Positions 7,113 to 14,629 of a stretch of 35,360 nucleotides of DNA are shown here, piece after piece; within the stretch, counting starts at the first letter, position 1; each line of letters starts with the position of its first letter. The notes under the pieces were generated by a model. It worked only from the letters and a program-made list of their open reading frames with translations, was not told where the DNA came from and did no database searches. A program made the position numbers and the translations under genes. Source of the DNA: Microcaldota archaeon (GTDB lineage: Archaea; Micrarchaeota; Micrarchaeia; Micrarchaeales; Micrarchaeaceae); contig DAHVQB010000006.1 of NCBI GenBank assembly GCA_027317945.1, positions 1 to 35,360 of the forward strand, read 5' to 3'.

Positions 7113-7520
7113 TCATTCCGTATCGTCATAGTACGCGTCATCGGCGGTCACGCCGGTGAGCGACTCCAGGATCTTGTCCCTCATTGCGTGGGACCATTCG
7201 GTCTTGTCGGACATTATCCTGAGCTTATAGCCCTCTTCCTTGTCCGCGGTAAATAACCCTGTCTTCTTGTTGTACCTCTCTATTTCCGCTATTATCCTCT
7301 TTACGCCGTTCACGTCGCCGCTGGATAGTTGGTTGCCGTTGTCCCTTACTTCCTGCACCGACCTTATGAAGAACATGCCCATCTTTAGAATGTTGTCCGT
7401 GTCAAGTCCATATCCTATGGTGCTTACATCGGTTATGCCAAGAACCTTGGCCATGGACGCCATCTTGGCACTCAGGCCCTGCATCGTCTGCTCAAGACTT
7501 TCCTTCTGCGATTCCACCAT
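7113..7520 (-). CDS. hypothetical soluble protein
   Basis: A 135-residue charged, soluble, mostly helical protein: an N-terminal amphipathic helix (SLEQTMQGLSAKMASMAKVLG), a middle segment with MGMFFIRSVQEVRDNGNQL, and an acidic C-terminal end (DDAYYDDTE). I do not recognise a family. A GATGAT-like site just before ATG 7520 supports the start. It is transcribed away from the P-loop fusion gene and toward ubiA, so it is not part of either unit. Confidence 0.65.
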   Translation of the reverse strand: MVESQKESLEQTMQGLSAKMASMAKVLGITDVSTIGYGLDTDNILKMGMFFIRSVQEVRDNGNQLSSGDVNGVKRIIAEIERYNKKTGLFTADKEEGYKLRIMSDKTEWSHAMRDKILESLTGVTADDAYYDDTE

Positions 7521-7608
7521 TCAATCATCCGTATAATAGAATGCGCCATTCTGCATATATAACTGTTCTTATGCAGGTTACTGCCGGTAATCCACGCCGG
7601 GCGAATTG

Positions 7609-7627
7609 TTTATATAGGTGTTATATA
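7609..7627 (+). promoter_or_regulatory. double TATA element before the P-loop/NDT fusion gene
   Basis: Two TATA-like blocks, TTTATATA and TTATATAA, lie side by side. The second is centred about 33 nt before ATG 7657, the spacing typical of this window. Confidence 0.45.
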
Positions 7628-7656
7628 AGAATATTCTGAATTGTACTGGTGTTACA

Positions 7657-8673
7657 ATGATAGTATTCAGCTCGGCTACGGCCGGCTCCAATAGGACCAA
7701 GCTTGAGTCGGAGACAGTGGCCATGGCAAAGAGCAAGGGCAAGAAGCTAATAATAGTGAATCTGGTAGACGAGATGATAAAGGCTGCATCGGAGCTCAAC
7801 AAGGACCTAGACCCGTCCACATTGCCAAACCTGGACAAGAAGGTGCTGGACGTGCTCAAGGAGGATGCGCTGCACGCAATAAACGACATGATAAAGGATA
7901 ATCCCGGTACTGACTACATAATAGACGGCCATACGTCGTTCTGGTGGAAGAGCGGGCCGATAAGCCTCATGGACATAGACGATTTCAAGGAGCTCAAGCC
8001 GGATATCTTCATAACCATAGTATCCCCGCCGGGCGAGCTGGCAGAGTCGCTAAAGAAAAAGAGCGAGTGGTCGAACAAGAAGGTGGACCTTTACGAGGTG
8101 CTGCTATGGTCGGAGGTGGAGCTTTACACCACGGACCTTATAAGCAAGACGCTCGACAAGACCAACTATACCATCGGCGTGTCCGAGGATCCCATAACGC
8201 TTTTCAACCTGATATACCACCCGAAAATGCTCAAGATATACGCAAGCTATTCCATGGAGCACAGGGACGTCAGCTACAACAACGTCTCGAGGTTCGTGGC
8301 GCAGCTCAGGAAGATGGCCATAGTGTTCGACCCGAGGAGCGTGGACCTTGGCGCTTACAGGTACTCATACGACAAGAAGCTCAAGGAGATAGTATTCAAC
8401 CAAACGGTCAGGAGGGACTACCACATGATAGACCAGGCTGACATGGTGGTAATACACTTATCAAGGCTCGTCTATTCCAGCGGAGTTGACAGCGAAAGGA
8501 TGCATGCGCACAGCACCGGAAAGAAGGTGTTCCTGTACTTCCCATTCAGCAAGTACAGCCCGTTCACTCCTTACTTCGTTGACAAAATGTTCAACAAGGA
8601 GGCGGAGCTGCTAAAATCGCTGAAGGAGGTATCTGCAATGAAGGAGAAGGGCAGACGCGGCAGCAACGACTAA
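7657..8673 (+). CDS. P-loop kinase-like domain fused to nucleoside 2-deoxyribosyltransferase-like domain
   Basis: A 338-residue protein in two parts. Residues 1 to about 175 look like an adenylate-kinase-type P-loop fold: strand MIVFSS, a loop ATAGSNRTK in place of GxxGxGKT, then DYIIDGHTSFW and DIFITIVSPP as later strands. From about 188 the pattern KIYASYSMEHRD, FDPRSVDLGAY, MIDQADMVVIHLS, SSGVDSERMHAHSTGKKVFLY resembles the deoxyribosyltransferase/DUF4406 fold, which cleaves or swaps bases on nucleosides. The loop has lost the classic Walker A glycines, so kinase activity is doubtful. GGTG 5 nt before ATG 7657 decides the start. Function is unknown. Confidence 0.75.
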   Translation: MIVFSSATAGSNRTKLESETVAMAKSKGKKLIIVNLVDEMIKAASELNKDLDPSTLPNLDKKVLDVLKEDALHAINDMIKDNPGTDYIIDGHTSFWWKSGPISLMDIDDFKELKPDIFITIVSPPGELAESLKKKSEWSNKKVDLYEVLLWSEVELYTTDLISKTLDKTNYTIGVSEDPITLFNLIYHPKMLKIYASYSMEHRDVSYNNVSRFVAQLRKMAIVFDPRSVDLGAYRYSYDKKLKEIVFNQTVRRDYHMIDQADMVVIHLSRLVYSSGVDSERMHAHSTGKKVFLYFPFSKYSPFTPYFVDKMFNKEAELLKSLKEVSAMKEKGRRGSND

Positions 8674-8684
8674 TGATACAATCG

Positions 8685-9224
8685 TTATTGCTCCTCTATG
8701 TCTTCTATGTCAAGGTCGTGGTCTTCCCCGCCGCCTGATGCACCGGTTCCCGAACCGGTAAAATCCCCAATATTGAGCGGAGCGGCGCCATCGTCTTTCT
8801 TGCCCTCCTGTTTGGGTCCCTGTTCGCCGCCAGTTTCTTCTGGTGCAGCTTGAATTGAAGGCGACCTGGTGCTCCTGCCCGTTATGGTTTCTTTCCTCCT
8901 TATTATGTGCTCGATTTCCGCCTTCAGGAACTCAAGTTCGGCGTAGCCCACAAGCTCGCCTATATTGGACCCCTTGTAAAATATCTTCAGGGTAGGTGTA
9001 GAGTCTATCCCGTACTTCAGCGCGAGGGACATGTTGGAATCGCTCTTGTCTATCACTATGTTAAGTAGCTTGGCTTCCTTGTATTCCATGGAAAGCTTCT
9101 CGTATATGGGCTCCAGCCTCTTGCACCAGACGCAATGCGATCCGCTGAACTTTACTATCACCGGCTTCTCCTCCGGCGCCATGACTTCCCTATTCCAATC
9201 CTCGGCCTCTATTTCCTTTATCAT
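8685..9224 (-). CDS. thioredoxin-fold protein with acidic disordered tail
   Basis: Residues 1 to about 105 form a thioredoxin domain: KPVIVKFSGSHCVWCKRLEP holds the redox pair Cys31-Cys34 (CVWC), and the cis-proline is Pro77 in STPTLKIF. After about 115 the chain becomes low-complexity, rich in Gly, Gln, Glu and Asp, and ends in an acidic stretch (DLDIEDIEEQ). Such a tail is rare in plain thioredoxins and may dock to a partner. It lies 28 nt downstream of the Nudix gene on the same strand, likely as one operon. A GAGGT site precedes ATG 9224. Confidence 0.88.
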   Translation of the reverse strand: MIKEIEAEDWNREVMAPEEKPVIVKFSGSHCVWCKRLEPIYEKLSMEYKEAKLLNIVIDKSDSNMSLALKYGIDSTPTLKIFYKGSNIGELVGYAELEFLKAEIEHIIRRKETITGRSTRSPSIQAAPEETGGEQGPKQEGKKDDGAAPLNIGDFTGSGTGASGGGEDHDLDIEDIEEQ

Positions 9225-9252
9225 TCGAATACCTCGATACGATGAGTGGGGG

Positions 9253-9714
9253 TCAGCTTACTCCTGTAGCAAGTATGTTGGAGTCTCCCATCTTGCTTTT
9301 CTTGGCGTAATAGTCCACTACATCCTTTATCTCGTCGGACTCTATAGACTTTAGGGCGTCTTCCAGTGTGAACCACTTGCACTCTTCCACGTGATCCGGC
9401 TTGGCGAATCCTCCCGAGCCAAAGCACAAGACATCGAAGTATATCGAGTGGTCGGCTTTGCCATCGCCACTCTTGGACGGTATCAGCTGCTTCACCGCAA
9501 GAGTGCCTATTGGATGCACGTTTATTCCTGCATGCTCCTTCGCTTTCCTCTTCGCCGCGTCAAGCACGCTCTCGCCGAACTGCACCGAGCCATAGGGAAC
9601 GACCCATTTCATGCCGCCCTCTTGCTGCTTTATCAACAGAATCTTGTTCTCATTATCCAGAATATAGGCGCGTGTAACGACTTCTGGAAGTCGCTGCGCA
9701 ATTCCGTGGTTCAT
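9253..9714 (-). CDS. Nudix hydrolase-fold protein with degenerate Nudix box
   Basis: A 153-residue Nudix-fold protein with an N-terminal strand (VVTRAYILDNENKILLIKQQ), the substrate-side KWVVPYGSVQFGES, and a Nudix box. The box GX5EX7REUXEEXGU is altered: Gly and the first Glu are kept (GSVQFGE), but REUXEE reads RKAKEH, so the first and last Glu of that metal site are Lys and His. It may be a weak enzyme or a nucleotide sensor. GGTGA just upstream favours ATG 9714 over GTG 9723. It is paired with the thioredoxin gene downstream. Confidence 0.83.
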   Translation of the reverse strand: MNHGIAQRLPEVVTRAYILDNENKILLIKQQEGGMKWVVPYGSVQFGESVLDAAKRKAKEHAGINVHPIGTLAVKQLIPSKSGDGKADHSIYFDVLCFGSGGFAKPDHVEECKWFTLEDALKSIESDEIKDVVDYYAKKSKMGDSNILATGVS

Positions 9715-9810
9715 AAAGGTCACCAGTATTTACTGGCGTGGGCGCTTATAAATCTTTTTATTTTAGCGGAAGTTTCGGTCGGCACTTTCGGCACTTTTGC
9801 GTCGACACAA

Positions 9811-10995
9811 TCATTTCTGCTTTGCTGCAGTTACGATCTTTATCACGTCATTGTCCTTCAGCACATAATCCTTTGCGATCCTCATCTTCTTCTTCACATC
9901 TATCGCGTAAAGCATCCCTTTCGCGATGTCGGTGTGTATCTTCGCTGCAAGATCGTACGCCGTGGAGCCCTCATGGATGAGTATTGCATCCGGAAGCACG
10001 TTTCCGAAATGGTCCGAATACTTGTTCTCATCCTCCACTGGATATGCCACTATGTCATCCAGCAATCCGAAGACTGCGCGGTCTATCACTGCCTGCACGT
10101 TGGTGCCCTCCTTTTCTATGAACGCCCTCATGTACTCCAGGGCTTTCTTCTGCTCTTCGCTTACGTCCTCTTTTTTTATCTCGAAAGACCTGTTCCCGGA
10201 AGTGTACGCTATCACGCCCTGCCGGACGGCTTTGCGCAGCGCAAGCTCTACCGCGGCCGAACAGCCTATCACGTTGGCATCGCCGAATTTGGCTTTCAGA
10301 TCCGATATGTGGCGAGGCGCTTCCTTGGAATCGGACTTGTTTGCCACTATTAGTATCGGCTTTGACACGGAGAGCAGGTTATCCGCGAATACATCTATGT
10401 CGTTGTCGGCCCAGTTTATGTTGCTGGATGTCAGGAAGCTCTTCTCTATCGCCGCTGATATCTGGTCCTTTGTCACTTTCAGCCCCGCAAGAACGGAGTG
10501 CAAAGCCTCGGCGGCGTCGGGATTCCTCGAAATCGTATTCATGTGGTTCCTAACTATGCCTGAAAGCCACGAGACCAGCTCCTTCTTTACCATGATGACG
10601 TCCTGCACCGGATCGTTGTTTTCCTGGCCGGACTGCAGACCTGCGGAATCGGTCTTGCCGCTTGCATCCACGACCAGCAGGTAAGCATCGGCTCCTGCCA
10701 GGTCATTGAGGAATTGGTTGCCCATGCCCTTGCCCTCGTGTGCGCCCTCGACGAGACCTGCGACGTCCATTATGTTTATCGGAAGCATGCGCATACCGTC
10801 AATGCAGAGCGAGTTCCTGGCCCTGCACTTCACGGATAGTTCCTTCTCGACGCACCGGGCCACCGCATACGCCACGCCGACGTTAGGATTTATCGTGGTG
10901 AACGGATAGTCGGCTATTGGCACCTCGTTCATCGTCAGCGCGGAGAAGAGCGTGCTCTTTCCCTTGTTCGGTGCGCCTATTATGCCTATCTGCAT
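9811..10995 (-). CDS. OBG/YchF-related archaeal GTPase with TGS domain
   Basis: A 394-residue GTPase. G1 is GAPNKGKS (7-14), G2 falls in YPFTTINPNVG, G3 is DVAGLVEGAHEGKGMG, and G4 is NKSD in the second third. A helical insert follows G3. The last 80 or so residues form a TGS domain (ILIHEGSTAYDLAAKIHTDI to VLKDNDVIKIV) often linked to RNA or ribosome binding. This matches the archaeal OBG-like family related to YchF and Drg. The start ATG 10995 has GTGA exactly 4 nt upstream. Its neighbour on the same strand is the permease. Confidence 0.92.
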   Translation of the reverse strand: MQIGIIGAPNKGKSTLFSALTMNEVPIADYPFTTINPNVGVAYAVARCVEKELSVKCRARNSLCIDGMRMLPINIMDVAGLVEGAHEGKGMGNQFLNDLAGADAYLLVVDASGKTDSAGLQSGQENNDPVQDVIMVKKELVSWLSGIVRNHMNTISRNPDAAEALHSVLAGLKVTKDQISAAIEKSFLTSSNINWADNDIDVFADNLLSVSKPILIVANKSDSKEAPRHISDLKAKFGDANVIGCSAAVELALRKAVRQGVIAYTSGNRSFEIKKEDVSEEQKKALEYMRAFIEKEGTNVQAVIDRAVFGLLDDIVAYPVEDENKYSDHFGNVLPDAILIHEGSTAYDLAAKIHTDIAKGMLYAIDVKKKMRIAKDYVLKDNDVIKIVTAAKQK

Positions 10996-11005
10996 CCAAT
11001 CACGC

Positions 11006-12322
11006 TCACTTGAACAGCTTTATCCTGACAACCTTCTTTTCCTTCATCTCGCGCAGCGCGTAATACGCGACTATGAGCGCAAGTATCGATACGATGCCTA
11101 TAAGCAGGGACTCCTGCGGCATGCCGTACATCAACAGCATCAGCGCGACTATGCTTACCACCGATACATAAGGATAGAACGGGGAAACGAAAGCGCCCTT
11201 CATGTGCAGCCTCCTGAAGTGTATCAGGGAGAAGGATGACATTATATATGAGAATATCAGCCCGAAGTTTGCGATGGCGGCTATTATGTAAATGTTGCCG
11301 GTGAAGAGCATCACAGCGCCTATCAACGCAGATATGAGCACGGCGTTGGTGGCTACATCCCTGCGTTTGTTGAACGACCTGAATAGCACGGGAAGCAATT
11401 TGTCCTCGCTTATCTGAAATGCTATCCTTGATGCGCTGAGTATCATGGCCAGCGCTGCGGAAGCCGTTGCAATCAGCGCGCCTATGTCCACTATGATAAA
11501 CAGGTAGCCCGGGGCGTGTGATGCATTGAGCGCGAACGACATCGGATCCGCAGCTATCTTATAGCTGGATGAGGGCGCCAGCAGCATCAGCGAGAATACC
11601 ACAATTACATATACCACCATGCTTATCGACACGGCGGCCAATATCGCCTTCGCCGCGCCCAGTCCGCCGCCTTTTATTTTAGAAGTGAACGTGCTGATTG
11701 ACTGGAATCCGGAATAGGCAAAAAGTATTACCACGCTTGCTGCGAATATGGGGCCTATGCCGCTGGTGGATGGCATGATCGAGAAGTTAGATGCGCTGAA
11801 AGGCCCTTTGACGAATGCTATCCAGAACGCGAATGCTATGAATGCAATCAGTATGGACAGCTTCACCAGCACCAGCACGAAATCGGTCTTTGCTGCCTTG
11901 GATATGCCGAGTATGTTAACGATTGTAAGCACGAATATCAGGAGCAGGGCGAAATAGGCGGTCATCGAGGCCTGCAGCCCGAGTATATTGGACAGGTAGG
12001 CGCCGAAACCAAGCGCGACGACGGATATGGAAGTCGCATAGCTGAAGTACAGCAGTATGCCGGTCACGAATCCCATCTCGCTGCCGAGGGCCTTGTACAC
12101 GTATGAGTAGCTGGCGCCCTTTGCGTTTGGTACAATCGAGCCAAGCTCGCCGAACTGCAGCGCCATCAACAGGACCACTATGCCCACTATCAGGAACGCT
12201 ATCAGCGCTTCAGGGCCCGCGAGAGCTATGGCCGTGCCGCTAAGTACGAATATGCCGGCCCCTATTATGGCGCCTAGGCCCACCGAAGCTGCGACAGGCA
12301 CGCTTATACTGCCCTTTGACAT
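11006..12322 (-). CDS. APC-superfamily amino acid/polyamine permease
   Basis: A 438-residue transporter with about 12 membrane helices. The first helix carries the substrate-site signature GLGAIIGAGIFVLSG (about 16-30), typical of APC permeases that move amino acids or polyamines by proton or substrate exchange. The YSYVYKALGSEMGF stretch near 87-100 is also typical. The substrate cannot be read from the sequence. The stop lies 10 nt from the GTPase start, so both may share a transcript. Confidence 0.9.
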   Translation of the reverse strand: MSKGSISVPVAASVGLGAIIGAGIFVLSGTAIALAGPEALIAFLIVGIVVLLMALQFGELGSIVPNAKGASYSYVYKALGSEMGFVTGILLYFSYATSISVVALGFGAYLSNILGLQASMTAYFALLLIFVLTIVNILGISKAAKTDFVLVLVKLSILIAFIAFAFWIAFVKGPFSASNFSIMPSTSGIGPIFAASVVILFAYSGFQSISTFTSKIKGGGLGAAKAILAAVSISMVVYVIVVFSLMLLAPSSSYKIAADPMSFALNASHAPGYLFIIVDIGALIATASAALAMILSASRIAFQISEDKLLPVLFRSFNKRRDVATNAVLISALIGAVMLFTGNIYIIAAIANFGLIFSYIMSSFSLIHFRRLHMKGAFVSPFYPYVSVVSIVALMLLMYGMPQESLLIGIVSILALIVAYYALREMKEKKVVRIKLFK

Positions 12323-12495
12323 AAGTCAGATATTGTAGCTACATCCTTTTAGTGTTAAGCCGCGGATGCGGTGTCCGCAATCCACACGTTGCGTGGCAAT
12401 CCGTTCTATCATGCATGGAACGTTATACACGTCTGAAGCGGATGGATGCCATAAAAGGAGGAAGGACTGAAACTGGGCGATGATCCTACGTAAGA

Positions 12496-12503
12496 TTTAT
12501 ATG
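12496..12503 (+). promoter_or_regulatory. TATA box for tRNA-Leu
   Basis: TTTATATG centred about 30 nt before the tRNA 5' end, consistent with a start just upstream of the mature tRNA. The rest of 12323-12528 shows no gene that I can support. Confidence 0.5.
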
Positions 12504-12528
12504 CTAAAATGAAAGATTATAGATACGC

Positions 12529-12614
12529 GCAGGGGTAGCAAAGACTGGTCAAATGTGACGGGTTCAGGGCTCGTTCCCATAGCGGGTTCGTGAGTTCAAA
12601 TCTCACCCCCTGCA
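12529..12614 (+). tRNA. tRNA-Leu (anticodon CAG)
   Basis: A class II tRNA of 86 nt with discriminator A and no encoded CCA. The acceptor stem is GCAGGGG with CCCCTGC. The anticodon stem ACGGG/CTCGT encloses loop TTCAGGG, giving CAG. A variable arm with CCC/GGG follows, and the T arm is GTGAG TTCAAAT CTCAC. The D-arm bases CTGGTCAAA match archaeal leucine tRNAs. No intron is seen. Confidence 0.92.
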
Positions 12615-12713
12615 AATTCGATTTACGCCGTCAAAGCGGTTATGACATTCCAAGAACAAATCCTCGAAGACCGAGCGCAGTGAAGAATGAATGAGTTGCG
12701 CTAATGGTCAGCG

Positions 12714-13049
12714 TTATTCCTTATTTCCATACGGGTAGATTTTCCGGATAGACTTGCGCAGCCTGCCGTTGAGCAGCAGGAATGTCTCGGATAGCTTCTG
12801 ATAATGCGTGATGAGCAGTATTTCCAGGAAAAGCGCAAGGGATACCATCACTATCGCGGTAAGTGCGTAGCTCAGCAGCTCTATTATCTCGTTCACGCTG
12901 CTGAAACTGTTTATCTGCAACGACACCAATGTTGTCAGCGATATCAATATGTCTATTATGAGCGACCCGTATGCTATGCGCTCTAGGGCCTTCCGTGCCT
13001 TCTGCACACGCCTCATCGATCTTATTGATTGCGCCTTCATCCCGATCAT
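12714..13049 (-). CDS. small membrane protein downstream of mscS
   Basis: A 111-residue protein with a strongly basic N-terminus (SIRSMRRVQKARKALERI), two membrane helices (about 26-45 and 57-80) and a basic C-terminal tail. I do not recognise the family. It begins 8 nt after the MscS stop on the same strand, so it is probably co-translated and may be an accessory subunit of the channel. An overlapping frame at 12721-13053 lacks hydrophobic segments and is taken as a shadow. ATG 13040 is an alternative start. Confidence 0.65.
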   Translation of the reverse strand: MIGMKAQSIRSMRRVQKARKALERIAYGSLIIDILISLTTLVSLQINSFSSVNEIIELLSYALTAIVMVSLALFLEILLITHYQKLSETFLLLNGRLRKSIRKIYPYGNKE

Positions 13050-13057
13050 TCATTTGG

Positions 13058-14014
13058 TTAATTATTCTTTATCGAACCGCTAGCGAGCTTGAACACGAGC
13101 TCTGACAGCTCGCTCTTTACATGCGCTTCGTTTTTCACTGCCACATTAATTTGCACGTCGATGCCATAATTGGAAACTCCGATATCTGTTATATTTACCT
13201 TGACATTCCCTTTCGCGCTTATCCCCAACTTTTTATTCCTGGCGATTCCGCGCTGCAACGCCCCCTTGAACTTAAAGAAGTCGACACTTATGGGAAGTTC
13301 CACCCGGAACTCTACGTTTATGGTGTCCGACGCAGAGTAGTTTACGACGGCGGCCTGGTTCATGACCCCGTTCGGCACAACTAGAACCCTGCCATCGTCA
13401 AGCACTAGCTTTGTATACATGAGGCCTATATTTTTTATAATCCCGGAATACCCTGGCGTTATTACCCTGTGCGCATATGACGGGGGCATCAGCCCATACT
13501 GCCACGTGGTGAATGTAACCCTTTCGCCCACGGCAAACGGCTTCGCAGCCATCATGGATACGCCGGCGAAGAGGTTGCCAAGGGTGGCCTGCGATGCCAA
13601 GCCTATGACTATGCCAAGGAAGCCGGCACTTACCAGCAAACCGGTCAGGTTTACCCCGAAAACCGCCAGTATCGCAAGGAATACTATCGTATACCCAAGC
13701 ATCTTGACGACTCTGGTAAGCTGTACTTCGTCTATGGTTGGCCTGAATTTCCCATACGACAGTATGGCATTTGACAATGCGCTTATGGCCAAGTAACCGA
13801 ACACCAACCCTGCCAAGGCAGCTGCAATTTGGTAGTATATCGGCACCGCGGGAATGTAAAACAGCGAGGGTTCATACGGCAATAGGATGCACAGTGCGGA
13901 GCCGATTATGGTAAATAGAACGAACTCCAGTACATACTTATAATGAGACTTCATGTCATACACCGCTATTTGCATTACAACATACTTGCAATTGACAGGC
14001 ATGCCGCCGGCCAT
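13058..14014 (-). CDS. MscS-family mechanosensitive channel
   Basis: Up to 318 residues. Several N-terminal helices lead into the pore helix and the MscS core, seen as VNLTGLLVSAGFLGIVIG followed by ASQATLGNLFAGVSMMAAKPF, where small residues line the pore. The beta domain follows (VGERVTF, VLDDGRVLVVPNG, VNYSASDTINVEFRVELPI). Such channels release solutes on osmotic downshock. ATG 14014 gives the longest frame. A GGTG site before the Met at codon 21 (position 13954) makes a start there plausible. Confidence 0.92.
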   Translation of the reverse strand: MAGGMPVNCKYVVMQIAVYDMKSHYKYVLEFVLFTIIGSALCILLPYEPSLFYIPAVPIYYQIAAALAGLVFGYLAISALSNAILSYGKFRPTIDEVQLTRVVKMLGYTIVFLAILAVFGVNLTGLLVSAGFLGIVIGLASQATLGNLFAGVSMMAAKPFAVGERVTFTTWQYGLMPPSYAHRVITPGYSGIIKNIGLMYTKLVLDDGRVLVVPNGVMNQAAVVNYSASDTINVEFRVELPISVDFFKFKGALQRGIARNKKLGISAKGNVKVNITDIGVSNYGIDVQINVAVKNEAHVKSELSELVFKLASGSIKNN

Positions 14015-14118
14015 GCATGGATTTTAGTCCGATTATTTGGGGCACGTTGTTTTTTTAATTGTATCTGAATGCCAATTTATAGTGCAAACAAAATCCACCG
14101 TTTTACTTTACAGTGACT

Positions 14119-14143
14119 AGCTTGCGATTCTTGCTCGCAAGCT
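14119..14143. repeat. 9-bp stem hairpin
   Basis: AGCTTGCGA and TCGCAAGCT form a perfect stem around a 7-nt loop, in the gap between mscS and the DUF1059 gene. There is no flanking T-run. Its role is unknown. Confidence 0.4.
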
Positions 14144-14199
14144 GTGCAACGAGATTTGATTAGTAAGCGCAGCGCCGAAAGCTCCGATTTGCTTTATGC

Positions 14200-14232
14200 A
14201 AAAAATAGCGGTTGGATGCAATATCCAACCGC
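14200..14232 (-). terminator. intrinsic-like terminator of the DUF1059 gene
   Basis: On the minus strand, a perfect 10-bp stem (GCGGTTGGAT with ATCCAACCGC, 5-nt loop) is followed within two bases by TTTTTT. It lies 24 nt past the DUF1059 stop. Archaeal termination normally needs only a T-run, so the strong hairpin may also stabilise the message. Confidence 0.6.
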
Positions 14233-14255
14233 AGTTTCAAAAACGCAGGATGCGA

Positions 14256-14432
14256 TTACGCTTCCTGTATTGCTGCCTTCATCTTTGATAGCATAGCCTC
14301 GTCAGCCTCTGCCATCCCGTGTGCAGTCTTTGCATGCTCCTTTGCCTGTGTTAATAGAGCCTCTTCAGTTTCTGCCGTAGCCTCGAAATTGCATTCGAGA
14401 CCCATGTTCTTGCATGCGAATTTTTTTGCCAT
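14256..14432 (-). CDS. DUF1059 small protein
   Basis: A 58-residue protein with the DUF1059 pattern: KKFACKNMGLECNFEATAETEEALLTQ with two cysteines, then AKEHAKTAHGM. The family is common in archaea and has no settled function. The ATG at 14432 is preferred over GTG 14441 because AAGGTGA then lies 5 nt upstream. It has its own terminator and a palindromic site behind its promoter, which suggests tight independent control. Confidence 0.85.
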   Translation of the reverse strand: MAKKFACKNMGLECNFEATAETEEALLTQAKEHAKTAHGMAEADEAMLSKMKAAIQEA

Positions 14433-14487
14433 TCGATTCACCTTAATATCTTTTTTTGTATCTTACATTAAAAACAGTTTTTATGGC

Positions 14488-14523
14488 GTTCCACAATTGT
14501 GGAACATTAGACAATTGTGGAAA
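14488..14523. promoter_or_regulatory. palindromic operator-like site with second half-copy
   Basis: A perfect 18-bp palindrome GTTCCACAATTGTGGAAC at 14488-14505 is followed by a second partial copy ACAATTGTGGAA at 14511-14522. The spacing between matching points is about 17-18 bp, so two proteins could bind on nearly the same DNA face. It lies between the divergent DUF1059 and trpS genes, close behind the probable DUF1059 promoter. The binding protein is unknown. Confidence 0.6.
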
Positions 14524-14629
14524 GAAATTCATTTCCGGATCCAATGAAAAAATCGCAGATACAAGATACAATTAGCTTAAATATATGAATAAATCTAAAG
14601 ACTCTGTATAGTGCTGGCAGTGGTGTTTT

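Noticed and set aside
12323-12528. Segment GGACTGAAAC near 12465 that recalls CRISPR repeat ends
   Set aside because: It occurs once, with no regularly spaced copies; no CRISPR array or cas gene is in the window.
12721-13053. Alternative 110-residue frame overlapping the gene at 12714-13049
   Set aside because: Its translation is polar and unstructured, while the other frame gives two clean membrane helices.
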